From: Drosophila pseudoobscura
Lineage: Eukaryota > Arthropoda > Insecta > Diptera > Drosophilidae
DNA length: 64,000 nt
Assembly: GCF_009870125.1 (NCBI RefSeq)
Contig: NC_046683.1
Location: 15,137,001-15,201,000, forward strand
Direction: 5' to 3'
The notes below the pieces were generated by a model. The model was not told the origin of the DNA, ran no database searches, and saw only the letters and a program-made list of their open reading frames with translations. Position 1 is the first letter of the stretch; each line of letters opens with the position of its first letter. This document shows, in pieces, positions 10,901-22,935 of the stretch. A program made the translations under genes and the position numbers.

Positions 10901-13900
10901 TCAGTTACCTTAACTCGTGGCAGAGCTTCAAGAATCGGTCGGTTAGCGCACAGAGCAAACAGCGGCAGTGGCTGGAGGCCAACAAGAGTAAGCTCCTCAG
11001 CTATTTGGATTTGAACAGTGCCGAGAATGGAGGAGGTCATCAGCAGCATCACCATCAGAACCAGCAGCAGCATCATTCGGAGAATGAGATCGATTTGGAG
11101 AAGCCATCGGCCGCCCAAATATTGGACGGCATACCCTCGCTGAAGAAACGCAAATCCCTAACAGTCTATGTGAGTCCTAAACCGCAACAACAACAACAAC
11201 AACAGCATCAGCAGCAACCGGCCAGATTTACGGCGACGGCTACGGCGACAGCAACCTCGTCGCAACAGCAAACCCTGCAGACCCTTCTATTGCAGGTGCC
11301 AACGATAACGGTCAGCTCCTCCTCCACCACACCAGCATCTGGTGGTGGATCAGCAGCAGCAACAGCAGCAACAACAACAGCAGCGGCCGCAGTATCTCAG
11401 CAGCAGCAGCGCCAGCATCAGTATCGTAAATATCAGCAACAGCAACAGCAGCAGCGGGGCAAACAGATGATGCACCAACATCAGCAGCAACAGCAGCAAC
11501 ATCATCAACAGATGCAGCATCATCAGCATCTGCTGAAGAGACGCCAGCGACAGGCGGGGCGACGTCCTGCTCCTCAACCTACTGGTCTGCCTGGACAGCG
11601 AAAATTTAAGCCAAGAGTGTATTTACCCTTGGATATAGCAGTGCCCCCATTGCCGCCACTTCCAGCACCAACAACAAGCACTGCTGCTGCTGCTGCTGTT
11701 GCTTCAGCACCAGGAGCAGTGCAAATTCTGGCTCCCGCTGCTGCAAACCATCCGGTTCTTCATGCTGCTGAAATACTGCCACCGTCTGCTGCCACTGTGA
11801 TGGGGGGGAATCTGCCGTTGTCGCTGCCACTTGATTTCAGCCAAAGTACCAGCAAGAACGTCTTACCGTCCACATCCACGTACAGCCATAGCACCACCAT
11901 AGCTCACGCCACCGCTCCGGCTGCGGCGGCGGCATCCGCATCTGCTACCGGCATCTCGTCCGTCTCCGTCTCCATGCACCAACATGCGACAGCACCGCTG
12001 CTAATGCCGGTGACTCTGCAGAGTGCCGCACAGCAATTGCGATTTTTCAGACGCTACTCCTATAATGTAATTGTATCGTGCATTCGAAACGATTCCTTTC
12101 GTGTCCCCCCGCCTTCCCACAATCTCCGTGCCCTTTCCCCTTCCCCATGCCCATTACCCTACCCTACCCTACCCTTCTCTTCTCTTCCCACCTGAGACAC
12201 AACCACAATTTTTTACAGGAGATAATTTCGATATGGTTTTCGTTTTTGTTTTGCTTTTGCACTTCACTTCTCTACCTGTTATCCCGATATATCCTAAAAA
12301 TGCTGCCCATCACAATCATTATCGCTCACGATAAAAGACAACTCTGGGCTAACGGGTATCGATAGTCGGAGCTAAGGCCCGGCTATATATTTCATTGTTA
12401 TCGTATTTGATTCGAATTTGATTAATTTACTGGCCGATCCTCTAACCTTATCTTCTTGCTCCTTTCTTTTCCTTCCATTTATTTATTTTGAAACCATTGA
12501 AACAAACTTTAGCCACTGCCCGCAATTCCCATCAAGGATGAGCCCATTGACACAGATGATGACTATCAAATGAAATCGCTGGACGAATCCGATGACATGG
12601 TCGATCCCACAATGTTCCTAGAGCGCTCCGAGCACGAGGGCGATGTACCATTAATGGTAAATGCGAATTTCTAAATTTCCAAATTCACACTACATTTTCT
12701 CCGTCACAGACCTCCGACTATGATTATACGGCGCAGCATGGTGTGAACGCAGAGACGGCGGCCGCCTCGCTGCCGCCCAATGCTGTGGCTAATGTGGCCG
12801 CCGCCGGGGACTCGAAGGTGGCCAGCTGCCGGGCATGCAGCCTCCAGTTTTCGACACGTGCCAATGCCAGGCGCCATGAGCGAAATTTGCACCCAAATCT
12901 GTTCCAATTGTCGACGGACTCGCCCAACAATACGCCCATCACAAAGCCCACCCCGGCACTGGCGGCTGCATTGGAGATTCAGCGTGCCGCCGCCGAAGCG
13001 GCCACCGAGGAGGCCAGCAAAGCTGCAGGCGCTGCCGGGGGTAATATATCGACCCAAAAATACCGTCAGGTGGTGATGAACGCCTTCATCAAGTGCGAGG
13101 GTGGGGGCTTCAACTATGACAGTCCCGAGCAGTACCAGCCGCTGCTCACCCGCGACAAGGTGGAGTTTATCGAGCAGAATTACGAATTCCTGGAGCAGTA
13201 CCAGACGATGACATGTCGCTGCTGCGACAAATACTTCAGTACGTACAAGAACTTTATGGCGCATGTGCGTAAAAAGTATCCGCTGTTGCCGCGCAATCTC
13301 TGCTTCAACTGCCTCAAGATGAACGAATCGAAGGCTCTGTTCATTTCCCATCTCAAGAAGCGCAACTGCATCAATCTATTTCGTGTGCTGAACGCCCTGC
13401 GCGGCAAGCAGCCAAATTTTCACCCCTCATCGGACATTGGATCGTCGTTCGGTGGAGAGACCACCACCACCACCACAACCATCACCAGTCCCAATGTCGT
13501 TGTACCGCTGCTGCTGGATAACAGCTCGAGCGGCGAACGGCCGGAGAAGCTGCGCGCCAAGGAGCTGCTGGTGAATAAGCTTTACGAGTGCAAACTCTGC
13601 CCGAAGGGCTTCCGCACCAAGCACGAGTTTCGCACCCATGTCTACGACAAGCATGCGGATGTGCAGCGCAAGGACAACAACTCGATTCAGTGCAGCTTCT
13701 GCGGCCTGGACTTTGCCGATCCCGTCGACAGGCGCCGCCACTACAACAACATGGACTGCATTGTTCGCCTACGCTGCATGACGTGCGACGCCAAGGTGGA
13801 GACGCATCAGCGTTTTCTCGATCATGTCTATCAAGATCATCTGGGGGGCATAAGCAGCGACAATGCCTCCACTGTGAGTGGATTGGGCGGCGGCGGAGGC

Positions 13901-16900
13901 GGCGGCGGCAGGAGCAGCAGCAGTATTGAGAACTCGCCCGGGAAGCGGAGTCTACTAGGGGCTCTCGGGATCGGTGTTGGCTCCCCCGCCGATGAGTCAC
14001 GCACCGGCAGTGCAGCGGCGACAGCGGCAGCCGTAGCACCCAATCAAACCTCCACGCCAAAGCCGACATCGGGAGGTGGGGCGGGCACAACACCTGGCTC
14101 CCTGAATCGTGATGCTGGTGGTGCACCGAAATCGCAGTATTTTTCACGAATGCCCCAGGTATGCCCCATCTGTGGCCAACAGTACAACAACTACAACAAC
14201 GTGCTGCGTCACATGGAATCGAAGCATCCAAACAAACTCCCGGAGACCTACAAATGTGTGCGCTGCGGCCTGGGCTATCCGAGAATCTCGTATCTGCGAG
14301 AGCATATGATCAACGTGCATGGCGTGGACAAGAATCGAAATTCGGGCGGCTTTGAGTACATTGTGAATGCGGATGCCGTGAAGCTGGCCGATGGCAGTAC
14401 ACCGAATGTGTCCACGGGTCGTTACGACTATGTGATGAAGGATCTGATGTCAATAACAAATGGTGGGACACTCGGTAATTAGGCTTAGTGTGTAGACGTC
14501 CTCCTCCTCCTGTACCGTAGCCATCTCTCTGTTCATCTCGTACTCTCCAGTAGCATTTTGATTTAATCCTTAATTTAATGCTTTCTCGTGTTATTGCTTA
14601 ATCGATACCCCCACCCCAACCCAAATCGAGGCTAATCCTGTTTCTGTGCTGTATTTTGTGTGATAATTCCAGATGATGACGAGGAGGAGACCGGCAGCAT
14701 GGCCAAGAAGATACGCCTGGACGATAGCAGCAACAACAGCAGTCTGGTGGGTGGGGTGGCCAGCCAGCAAAAGGAATGCCCCATCTGCAATGCACTGTTT
14801 AGCAACAATATTGGCCTGTCGAATCACATGCGCTCACATTACACGGCCTCGAGTACCGTGAACGCTGCTCTGGTGGCGGCCAATCGCATGACACCCAAAT
14901 CCCTGACCATAACCGCCGCCCCAGCCATAGAGACGGTCACATCATCGGCCTCAGTCGATGTTGACGATGACGAGGGCGTTATGCCGCTCGAATCCGGAAA
15001 TATTATGGCCAGCGTCAGCGGTGGCAGAGGTGTTGCTTCTGTTTCAGCTATTGCTGCTGTGCCTCCTGCCATGGTTAATCAGACGCCTCAAGAGCAGGCC
15101 GTCTTTCGTCGCAGCCTGGACCAGGCGGCGGATCGTCGCTTCCGCCGGATGCGTTGCCGCATCTGTCAGCGGCGTTTTAGCTCAAAGAAATCATACCGCT
15201 ATCACATGCTCACCGACCATCAGGTGCAGAATGTGCAGTTTATCAAGTGCAAGCTGTGCAATGCAGAGTTTGCCTACGAGAAGGGTCTCAAGGTGCATCT
15301 GTTCAAGGTGCACGGACGGGCCATCAAGGATGAGATGATTGTGAAGCAGTTTGAGTGCGATGTCTGTTCGATTGTCTACAGCTCGGAGCTGGAACTGAAG
15401 CAGCACAAGCAGAGCGTCCATAAGCTGACATCCGTGTCGGTGTCTGCATCCGCCTCGGCATCGGCTTCGGCTTCTGCCTCGGCATCCACATCCTCGAAAA
15501 TCGATGATGATTCACTGATGATGGAGGACATCGGTGGCAATAGAAGCCGTCACCATCATCAGCAGCACAGCAAGGCATCTGGCGATCTGGCCGATCAGTC
15601 CATCATCTCCGCCATGGCTGCCACCGCCACTGCCAGTGCCACAACGACGCCGCTCTACTGGTACCAGTGCAAGTACTGTCCCTCCAACTTTAACACCAAC
15701 AAGAAGCTGGCCATCCACATCAACTCGCACGATGAGTTCGACTCGAACGATTACTCGTGCAAGGACTGCGGCAATGTCTACAGCGGCCGCAAGAGTCTAT
15801 GGGTGAGTTTTGGCATCTGTTTGGCACAACCATTCACCGATTATCGACTTATACTGATTGTTTGGGATGTGATCTCTCTCTCTCGTCGCGACAGGTTCAT
15901 CGCTACAAAAAGCATCCGCAGGTGCCGGACCCAATCGAGTGCATGCTGTGCCGCAAGGTGTTCTTTGACCATCAGATGCTGGACAATCATACGCCGACCT
16001 GCAACCGTAAGCCAATTACCGCCACGGGGGCGCATCAGCAGGAGCTGCAGACGCAGTCAAATCAGCCGCAAGGTCGGGCCGTATTTAGGCACAAGACTGG
16101 CGACGATGACGACGAGGAAGAGCAACAGCAGCATCACCAGCAGCAGCAACAGCGTAACCATCAGGAGGATGCTGGCGATGGAGGAGCAGTAGCAGCAGCA
16201 GCTGCTGCCGCTGCCGCTGCCACATCGAGCGGCACCATCAGCGGTGTCAGTACCAAAAAGATGCGCATACCGGAGGTGGCCTGTACAATTTGTGGCGCCA
16301 GATTCACTGATCAGGAGCACTTTAGCAAGCACATACAGAAGCATGAACAGGATCTATATGTGGATAATCCGCTGGCAGCGATGTTCGACGATGGGCCGGC
16401 GGATGCGGCCCAATTTAAGGTGGAGGGCCAGAACGAGAACGGGGAATACGCGTGCGATATGTGCACGAAGACATTCCCCCTGGTGATTGCACTCAAAGTG
16501 CATCGCAAGTGGCATTTCAGAGGTGATAGCAAGCAGGTGAGCGTTTTTCGGCTTGTGCAGCGAGGAGAACGAAAAAGAACCAACCAAAGCGTGGATGATG
16601 CTGATGATGATGATGAGAGATGCCTCCGCACCAGTCGCAAAAAACACAATCAACATCTCTATCTCTTTACTTGATCAATCTATATTAATCTGTTTGTTTC
16701 TTCTCTCCTTCTGCTCCTCCTCGTCCTCCTTCCCTACTCTTCCTATCCGAATGTAGAACCACATCGACAGCGAAACGACGAATATCAACAACAACAACAA
16801 CAACAATTCGGTGAACAACTCCACATCGATGCTACGGGAGCTGCATGCAGTGGGTCTGACGCCCAACCAACAACAGAAGCAACAGCAGCAGAACTCCACG

Positions 16901-18595
16901 TCCACGCCGAACAACAACAGCAGCAGCAACAACAACAACAGCAACAGCAGCAAGAGCAGATCAATGAAGCGTAAACGTGAATTGAAATGCGAATACTGCC
17001 CCTCGACATTCATCAGCAACAACAACCTGCGACGCCACATGTACGAACTGCATAAGCACGAGGTGAGTAGCCTGCCAGCACCGCCCGTGATTGTGGTGGA
17101 TGACCCGCTCTGCTGTCGACGTTGTGGCAATATCAAATTCGAGACGAAAGAACTGTGGATCGAGCATAAGCTGGCCGATGCGAAGGTGGTGCGACCATTT
17201 TGTCCCTTCCAATGGGGCTGTGACATGTGCGGCGAGTACTTGTCGCGCAAGGAGAAGCTCATGAATCACATCAATAATCATTTGAAGGAGGATGTCATTG
17301 TGCCAGTGGCCACACAAGGGGCCATCGACAGAGAACGAGCATCGACAGCATCATCATCATCATCGTCAGCATCGGCAGCATCGGCTTCGGCATCCGAGGC
17401 AACAACATCCAAAGCAAAGGCGTCGTCCGTACTGGCGGAGCAACCCGGTGCCATACTGCAGAAGAAAACGGAGGAAAATGGTGGACTGGATGGAGCAGAG
17501 GCGGCGGTAAAGGCAGATGAAGATGATAGCGATATGGAGGATGCCGACAGTTCAGACGGTGATGAAGAAAGCTCTGGCACAGGGGATGAAGACGACGACG
17601 ACGATGATGACGACGACGACGACGACGACGACGACGATGATGACGACGAAGATGAGGGCGAAGACGAGGAGGGTGTGCCCCCACCAACACCTGCCACACA
17701 ACTGTTGCCACAGCAGCAGGAGCAGCAGCAGCAACACAAACACAAAGCCAATATTGACAATGATGAAGATCTCGTCGAAGAAGTGATCAGCTCTGATGAT
17801 GAAGAGCCTGAGGATGGAGGGGAAGTCGAGAGCGAAAGTCAAACAGAAAGCGAAGAGGACGATGACGAGGATGACGATGAAGACGATGACGACGAGGAAG
17901 AGGAACAGGGACAGGAACAGGAACAGGCCTCGCAGCCCCTGGTGAATGGCAAGTCGAAAGAGCATCAACAGCAAATCGATGAGATATTGCCCAGCTCCGA
18001 CGACGACGAAGTGGGGGATGGCAATTTAGATGGCCATCTGATGGCCATTGATGACATTATTGAAGAAGAATTTGATGAAGACGATGATATGGAGGAGGTG
18101 GACGATGGTGCAGTCCATCCAGATCCCGATGATGTTATCGAAGAGGTCGACGACGATGATGCGGATGAGGTGGATGAAGAGCACAATGTCGATGGGGGCG
18201 GCACATCATCGGCCTCATCGTCAGAGAGTGAATCAACATCCACGACCACATCCAATTCGCATTCAACTGGTGAGCGGCGTAAGAAGGCTGGCGACCAGTC
18301 GTCAAATCCCAGCTTTACCTGTGATCTATGTCAACTTTGTTTCGATTCCCAGGAGCTTCTCCAGTCTCACATCAAAAGCCATTTCCTCAATGGTCCAAAA
18401 ATCTCTGCCTCACAAGCAACAAGCAATGCAACAGCAACAGCAACGGCAACGGCAACGACGACGACTGTGTCGAGCAATTGTAACAACAATGCGTCGACAA
18501 AAGCCTCGAAGCAGCCCTCCCCAACCAACAACAACCGACAAAGAAGTTCCGCCGCAGAAATGGGGGCCAGCGGTAGCAGCAGCAACAGAAATTAA
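4748..18595 (+). CDS. hang: Hangover-like ZAD/C2H2 zinc-finger nuclear protein
   Basis: Seven coding exons join in frame: 4748-5038, 10855-12066, 12513-12656, 12710-14474, 14673-15802, 15895-16536, 16757-18595, giving 2341 codons with the stop. Exons 1 and 2 together encode a ZAD zinc-binding domain (residues about 61-133; CCRLC, then CHAC), split by a 5.8 kb intron. Residues about 589-2270 hold roughly 19 C2H2 fingers, for example YKCVRCGLGYPRISYLREHM, FECDVCSIVYSSELELKQHK and FTCDLCQLCFDSQELLQSHI; one finger is split across the exon 5/6 junction. Poly-Gln/His runs fill exon 2 and a long Asp/Glu tract spans about residues 1982-2207. I assign it to hangover, a large nuclear zinc-finger protein of ethanol tolerance and stress response, from its size, architecture and position beside rngo, eIF2alpha, Rbp2 and para. 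The end of exon 2 (GTAATTG donor) is the least certain border. Retaining the exon 4/5 intron would stop translation six bases past the donor. Confidence 0.8.
5748..5774. repeat. (TG)n microsatellite
   Basis: About 12 uninterrupted TG units within hang intron 1. Confidence 0.9.
7482..7521. repeat. (TGGCTA)n hexanucleotide array
   Basis: About six TGGCTA units in hang intron 1; the surrounding 150 bp is also hexamer- and trimer-periodic (GACATC, GCCATC). Confidence 0.9.
7938..7972. repeat. (CA)n microsatellite
   Basis: A nearly pure CA run of about 35 bases in hang intron 1, in a block with other CA runs. Confidence 0.9.
10282..10337. promoter_or_regulatory. Pair of perfect DREs in hang intron 1
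   Basis: TATCGATA occurs at 10282-10289 and 10330-10337, with a near match (TGTCGATAG) between them at about 10312. The palindromic DRE is the DREF/BEAF-32 site found at housekeeping promoters and insulators. Its position 520 bp before exon 2 could mark an internal promoter, which is inference. Confidence 0.45.
12357..12364. promoter_or_regulatory. DRE in hang intron 2
   Basis: A perfect TATCGATA lies in the 446-bp intron between exons 2 and 3. Confidence 0.4.
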
Positions 18596-20000
18596 GTGGA
18601 TTATCATAGGTACTCGTATTATCCCAGTCGTTTGTCCCCACAATCATCCACGTCAGAATTCACACTTGAAACAACTTGTACAAAGCCAGCCCAATTATCG
18701 CTCATGAGCCAAAAGACCCTTCACTCTCCACCATCAACCACCACCACCACCACCACACAAAACAACATGAAAAACCATGCAAAATGATCATCAGAAAACG
18801 CATTCCATGCATTCAACAAGCAGCAGCATCAGCAGCTACAATATGTATGTATAGAGACAGTAGGAGATGGGGCGGGGAATGGGGGACTGCGTGCGTGTGT
18901 GCCACATATAGTAGAGTTTCTTCTTGCTTCTAGTCTTAAGGCATACCTTATACTATATATTATACATGCATATATCATCCGTAAAATTTATAAGATATAT
19001 AAGATTTTTTTTTACAATGTTAAACTAGTTTTTACGCACGCACGCACACACACAAACAAACACAAGAAGAAAACATACACACACACACACACACATACAC
19101 AGACGAAAGAAGAAAGATGTGAGCACTGGGCGGCATATTTTAGGCTTTAGGTTTTTTGCTTAAATAACCTATATATATCAAATATATAGCGTACATTTAT
19201 AAGCATCTATGTAGGAAGTACGTACGAACACACCTCAATTATTAAGCAAACGTTTATGACGTCACCAAAGGAACACACAAAACAAAACAGCATAAAAACC
19301 CACAAAAACAACAAAAAAAAACACACACAAAACCATACAAAATACCATACGAAAAGGATTGGAAAAGAAGAGAATATAAGGATATAGTCGTCCCAGAGCT
19401 CAGTTAGATATAGTTTTAAAGATCATCAATTTCTAAGTATTCGCACACACACAAACACACACACGAAATGGTTTAGAAAACCAAAAACTCTCTACTCGAT
19501 ATATATATATATATATACATATATAATTAAAAAAATTTTTTCGGAATGGTCAAAATAGTGATTTACAGTACAGAAAACCGAGAGCATCACAACAGAAAAA
19601 TACCCAAAAAAAAAGAATTTACTTTGGGAATGTAATGTAATGTAATTTTTTTTTTTTTTATAGCATATTTTGATGTCTTTTTTTTATATTTTTTGTTTAA
19701 GAGCCTGCTGGGGCCATGAAACTCCTACCTGAAATATTTGTTTTAATCATTTAATTAGGATTTATTAGATCTAGAAGAGTAAGACAGTAAGAACATGCAC
19801 AAAAATATATATCTATACAAATGCGAGAAATACATAATTTTATTTAGTTTTTTTTTATTTTTTTTTGTTTTTTTTTTCCAACAACTTTTCAATGGCTAGG
19901 AGAATTGAACAGACATAAAATTCGATTTGATTCACTGATAAATCCCATGCAATGCCATAAAATACCAAATACGAAACATATATAATAATGGTAGCCTCTT
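18596..20000 (+). other. hang: Probable hang 3' UTR and downstream A-rich tract
   Basis: After the TAA at 18593-18595 the plus strand becomes A-rich with CA and TA microsatellites (about 19072-19100, 19499-19525) and many AAACAAA-type runs, the usual look of fly 3' UTRs. ATTAAA at 19526-19531 is a possible poly(A) signal. I see no AATAAA in this stretch; the next clear plus-strand one is at 23175-23180. Confidence 0.55.
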
Positions 20001-20199
20001 CAAGCCGTACTTCTTTATTCCAAACAGCTCAAACATTTGTCTCTTCAGCCTTTAACCCAAATGCAGCTCGAGCCCACCCATGACGCCTCTGTTCTTCGAG
20101 TTTCGCTCCAACTGGAAACCGAGAATTGTGGGACAGTTGGTTGTTGCAGATTTCGTTACACAAAAAAAAACACATCTAGTCAGACAGAATGGGTGATAC

Positions 20200-20780
20200 T
20201 TCTGCGCGTCGATCAAGCCGTGTCAGTCGAATCAGCCGCGGAGTTAATTATTGTGGCAATGGAACGCCGCTACATAATATGAAGCTCGCATTGCCAAGAC
20301 TTCAAAAATTGTTATAAAGGGCAGCAATCCAGTGTTCAACTTGAAGGGTCATGCAACGAAAATGTTCGAGGTGTTGGAAATACTGAATTCCTCGATTCTG
20401 AACGCTGTCCATTATTGTCTCGCAATGGACATCGACGCTGGACAGACTGCGCGATCTTTTGAAGAATGATATGCTGCGGACCCTTTTGTTGAATGGCTCC
20501 ATTCCCGTAAAGAATCGACAAGAAATTGTAAACCCATTCAATTCTCAGCACCAACGGAAGCGCATTTGGTTGCTATTACATACTGCTAGACGTGTTGGCC
20601 TAAATCTGGTCGATGCTAATCATTTGTTGCTGCTTGACCTGCACCTCAGTCCGCTGTTGGAAGGGCAGGCCCAGGACCGCATCTATCGCGAGGGGCATAA
20701 AAAGGATGTCATGGATGTGCATGGATGCAATCGAGCAGCGCATTTTGGCTTTGCCAGCAACATAAATTGGAACTGGCCAA
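20200..20780 (+). pseudogene. Left palindrome arm: lodestar-like SNF2 helicase fragment
   Basis: Read on the plus strand, 20459-20700 encodes SNF2 C-terminal helicase residues, including LLLNGSIPVKNRQEIVNPFN, a GLNLVDANHLLLLDL motif V region and EGQAQDRIYREG motif VI. This is the pattern of the lodestar/TTF2 branch of SNF2 ATPases. Stops and frameshifts lie before and after (for example SFEE followed by a stop at about 20460), and no N-terminal helicase half is present, so it is a broken fragment. Homology to the right arm starts at about 20200. Confidence 0.75.
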
Positions 20781-21350
20781 ATTGGCTAGCTCCAATTTAT
20801 GTTGCTGCAAAGCCGAAATGCGCTGCTCGACTGTGTGCAGGCACATGACATCCTTTTTCTACCCCACGCGGTAAATATGGGTCTGGGCCTGGGCTTCCAG
20901 CAGCGGGTTGTGATGCAGGGCATGCGGCAAAAATGATCAGCACCGACCAGATTAAAGTCAACACCGCTAGCAGTCTGTAAGAGCAACCAAATGCGCTTCC
21001 GTTGGTCCTGAGAATTGAATGGGTTTACAATTTCTTGTCGATTCTTTACGGGAATGGAGCCATTCAGCGAATGGATAGACAGCTTATTATTCTCCAAATG
21101 ATCGCGCAGTGTGCCCAGCGTCGATGTCCATTGCGAGACAATAATGGACAGCGTTCAGAATCAAGGACTTCAGTATTTCCAACACCTCGAACATTTTCGT
21201 TGCATGACGCTTCAAGTTGAAAACTGGATTGCTGTGCTTTATCACACTTTAGGCAGTCTTAGCAATGGGTGCCTCATCCCATGTATCAGCGGTCCATTGA
21301 CACAATAATCCACTCTGTGACTGCTTTGACTTTCACGGCCGACGCGGAGA
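20200..21350. repeat. Loopless inverted repeat (~0.58 kb arms)
   Basis: The arms meet at about 20780 (GGCCAA/ATTGGC) with essentially no spacer. Long runs are identical, including more than 50 bases around GGCTCCATTCCCGTAAAG (20493 on plus; its complement near 21050). Other parts differ by substitutions and indels, so this is an aged duplication rather than a simple assembly fold-back. Confidence 0.9.
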
Positions 21351-21535
21351 AGTGGAGGTAACTGTAATAGCCAGCTTATTGAGCTGCGCCAGTAAGTCAA
21401 TCTCCGGGGATTCTCCGTCGCTGCCGTCACCGTCCATACCATAACTTTCTCATTGAGTTCCATTGAGAACCGAAATCCTTTATTCCCGAATCAATCCGAC
21501 CTGGATGGCAGCAAATCTGCCTAGTCCACAAGTAG
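20781..21535 (-). pseudogene. Right palindrome arm: lodestar-like SNF2 helicase fragment
   Basis: Read on the minus strand from about 21530, the DNA encodes RQICCHPGRIDSG, the diagnostic helicase segment of the Rad5/lodestar group. It continues with SDGESPEIDLLAQLNKLAI and NGSIPVKNRQEIVNPFNSQ, then DTVEQRISAL-like and QQHKLELAN-like C-terminal residues at the palindrome centre. Frameshifts, a stop and a small deletion in motif V (after VGADH) break it. This arm is longer than the left one at its outer end. Confidence 0.75.
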
Positions 21536-22935
21536 ATACATTTTATTGTTGGTTCATTTTCTTCTCGTCCTTGCTGATATACATACAACTCTTTTTCCAA
21601 ATTCCAAAGTCCAAAGCACCCCTTTTCGGCCCCAAAACTTTTGATTTAATTATAGAAAAAATACTTTTTGCAAACGAATAACTGGCAGAACATCAACACT
21701 TTTAATCCGGGCCAGTTTGGTTGGGTTCTTGCTGGATAATGGCTAATACAGCTACAGAAACTTACACCGAATTACCCAATGCACAGAATTAGAACACCAA
21801 ACTCTTTTTTTTATGGTACACATGTACAGACATTTTATTATTGGTTCATCTTCCGCTCGTCCTCACGTAGATGATATACATCCAACACATTTTCCAAATT
21901 CCAAAGTCCAAAGCACCCCTTTTCGGCCCCAAAAATATTTGATTTAATTATAGAAAAAATACTTTGTATTCAACACACTTTTAATCCGGGCCAGTTGGTT
22001 GGGTTGTTGCTGGATAATGGCTAATACAGCTGCATAAACGGGACGATTAGCACTACACCGAATTACACTCCTAACCGCTCGTCCTCACGTAGATGATATA
22101 CATCCAACACATTTTCCAAATTCCAAAGTCCAAAGCACCCCTTTTCGGCCCCAAAAATATTTGATTTAATTATAGAAAAAATACTTTGTATTCAACACAC
22201 TTTTAATCCGGGCCAGTTGGTTGGGTTGTTGCTGGATAATGGCTAATACAGCTGCATAAACGGGACGATTAGCACTACACCGAATTACACTCCTAATCGT
22301 TGCGGTTATGCAGCTCTTAAGGCAGGCGATAAAATGGCAGCATAGAAGCAATAGACAAGACAAAAATAACCTACAGAACAAATGACTAGAAAAAAGACTT
22401 TGTAAACGAATAACTGACAGAACATCAAAACGTATTCAGCACACTTTTAACATGGACCAGTTTTTTTGGGTTCTTGCTTGATAATGGCTAATACAGCTAC
22501 AGAAACTTACACCGAATTACCCAATGCACAGAATTAGAACACCAAACTCTTGTTTTTATGGTACACATGTACATACATTTTATTATTGGTTCATTTTCCG
22601 CAACTCTTTTTCTAAATTCCAAAGTCCAAAGCACCCCTTTTCGGCCCCAAAAATATTTGGCAGAACATCAACACGCATTCAACACATTTTTAATCCGGGC
22701 CAGTTGGTTGGGTTGTTGCTGGATAATGGCTAATACAGCTGCATAAACGGGACGATTAGTACTACACCGAATTACACTCCTAATCGTTGCGGTTATGCAG
22801 CTCTTAAGGCAGGCGATAAAATGGCTGCTGCTAATTTCGTCGCACACAAAAACAGTGGGCAGCATAGAATAGACAATAGACAAGACAAAAATAATGCATA
22901 TGTAATCTAACCTACAGAACAAATGACTAGAGTTT
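21536..22935. repeat. Tandem array with a perfect 222-bp duplication
   Basis: The landmark CCAAATTCCAAAGTCCAAAG recurs near 21597, 21895, 22118 and 22615. TTTAATCCGGGCCAGT recurs near 21702, 21981, 22203 and 22689. Segment 21854-22075 is repeated immediately as 22076-22297, with no difference seen except at the junction base. A tail unit (TCGTTGCGGTTATGCAGCTC to ACAAATGACTAGA) occurs at about 22296-22390 and 22782-22931, the second copy carrying extra sequence. No coding capacity was recognised. Confidence 0.9.

Noticed and set aside
20459-20848. 129-codon ORF as a functional helicase gene
   Set aside because: It lacks the ATP-binding half, and its last part runs through the palindrome centre into antisense sequence; it is a fragment.
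20200-21350. Palindrome as an assembly fold-back artefact
   Set aside because: The arms differ by substitutions and indels and the right arm is longer, which a chimeric read would not produce.
21536-22935. CRISPR-like array
   Set aside because: Units are over 200 bp with no short identical repeat plus unique spacer pattern, and the DNA is eukaryotic.
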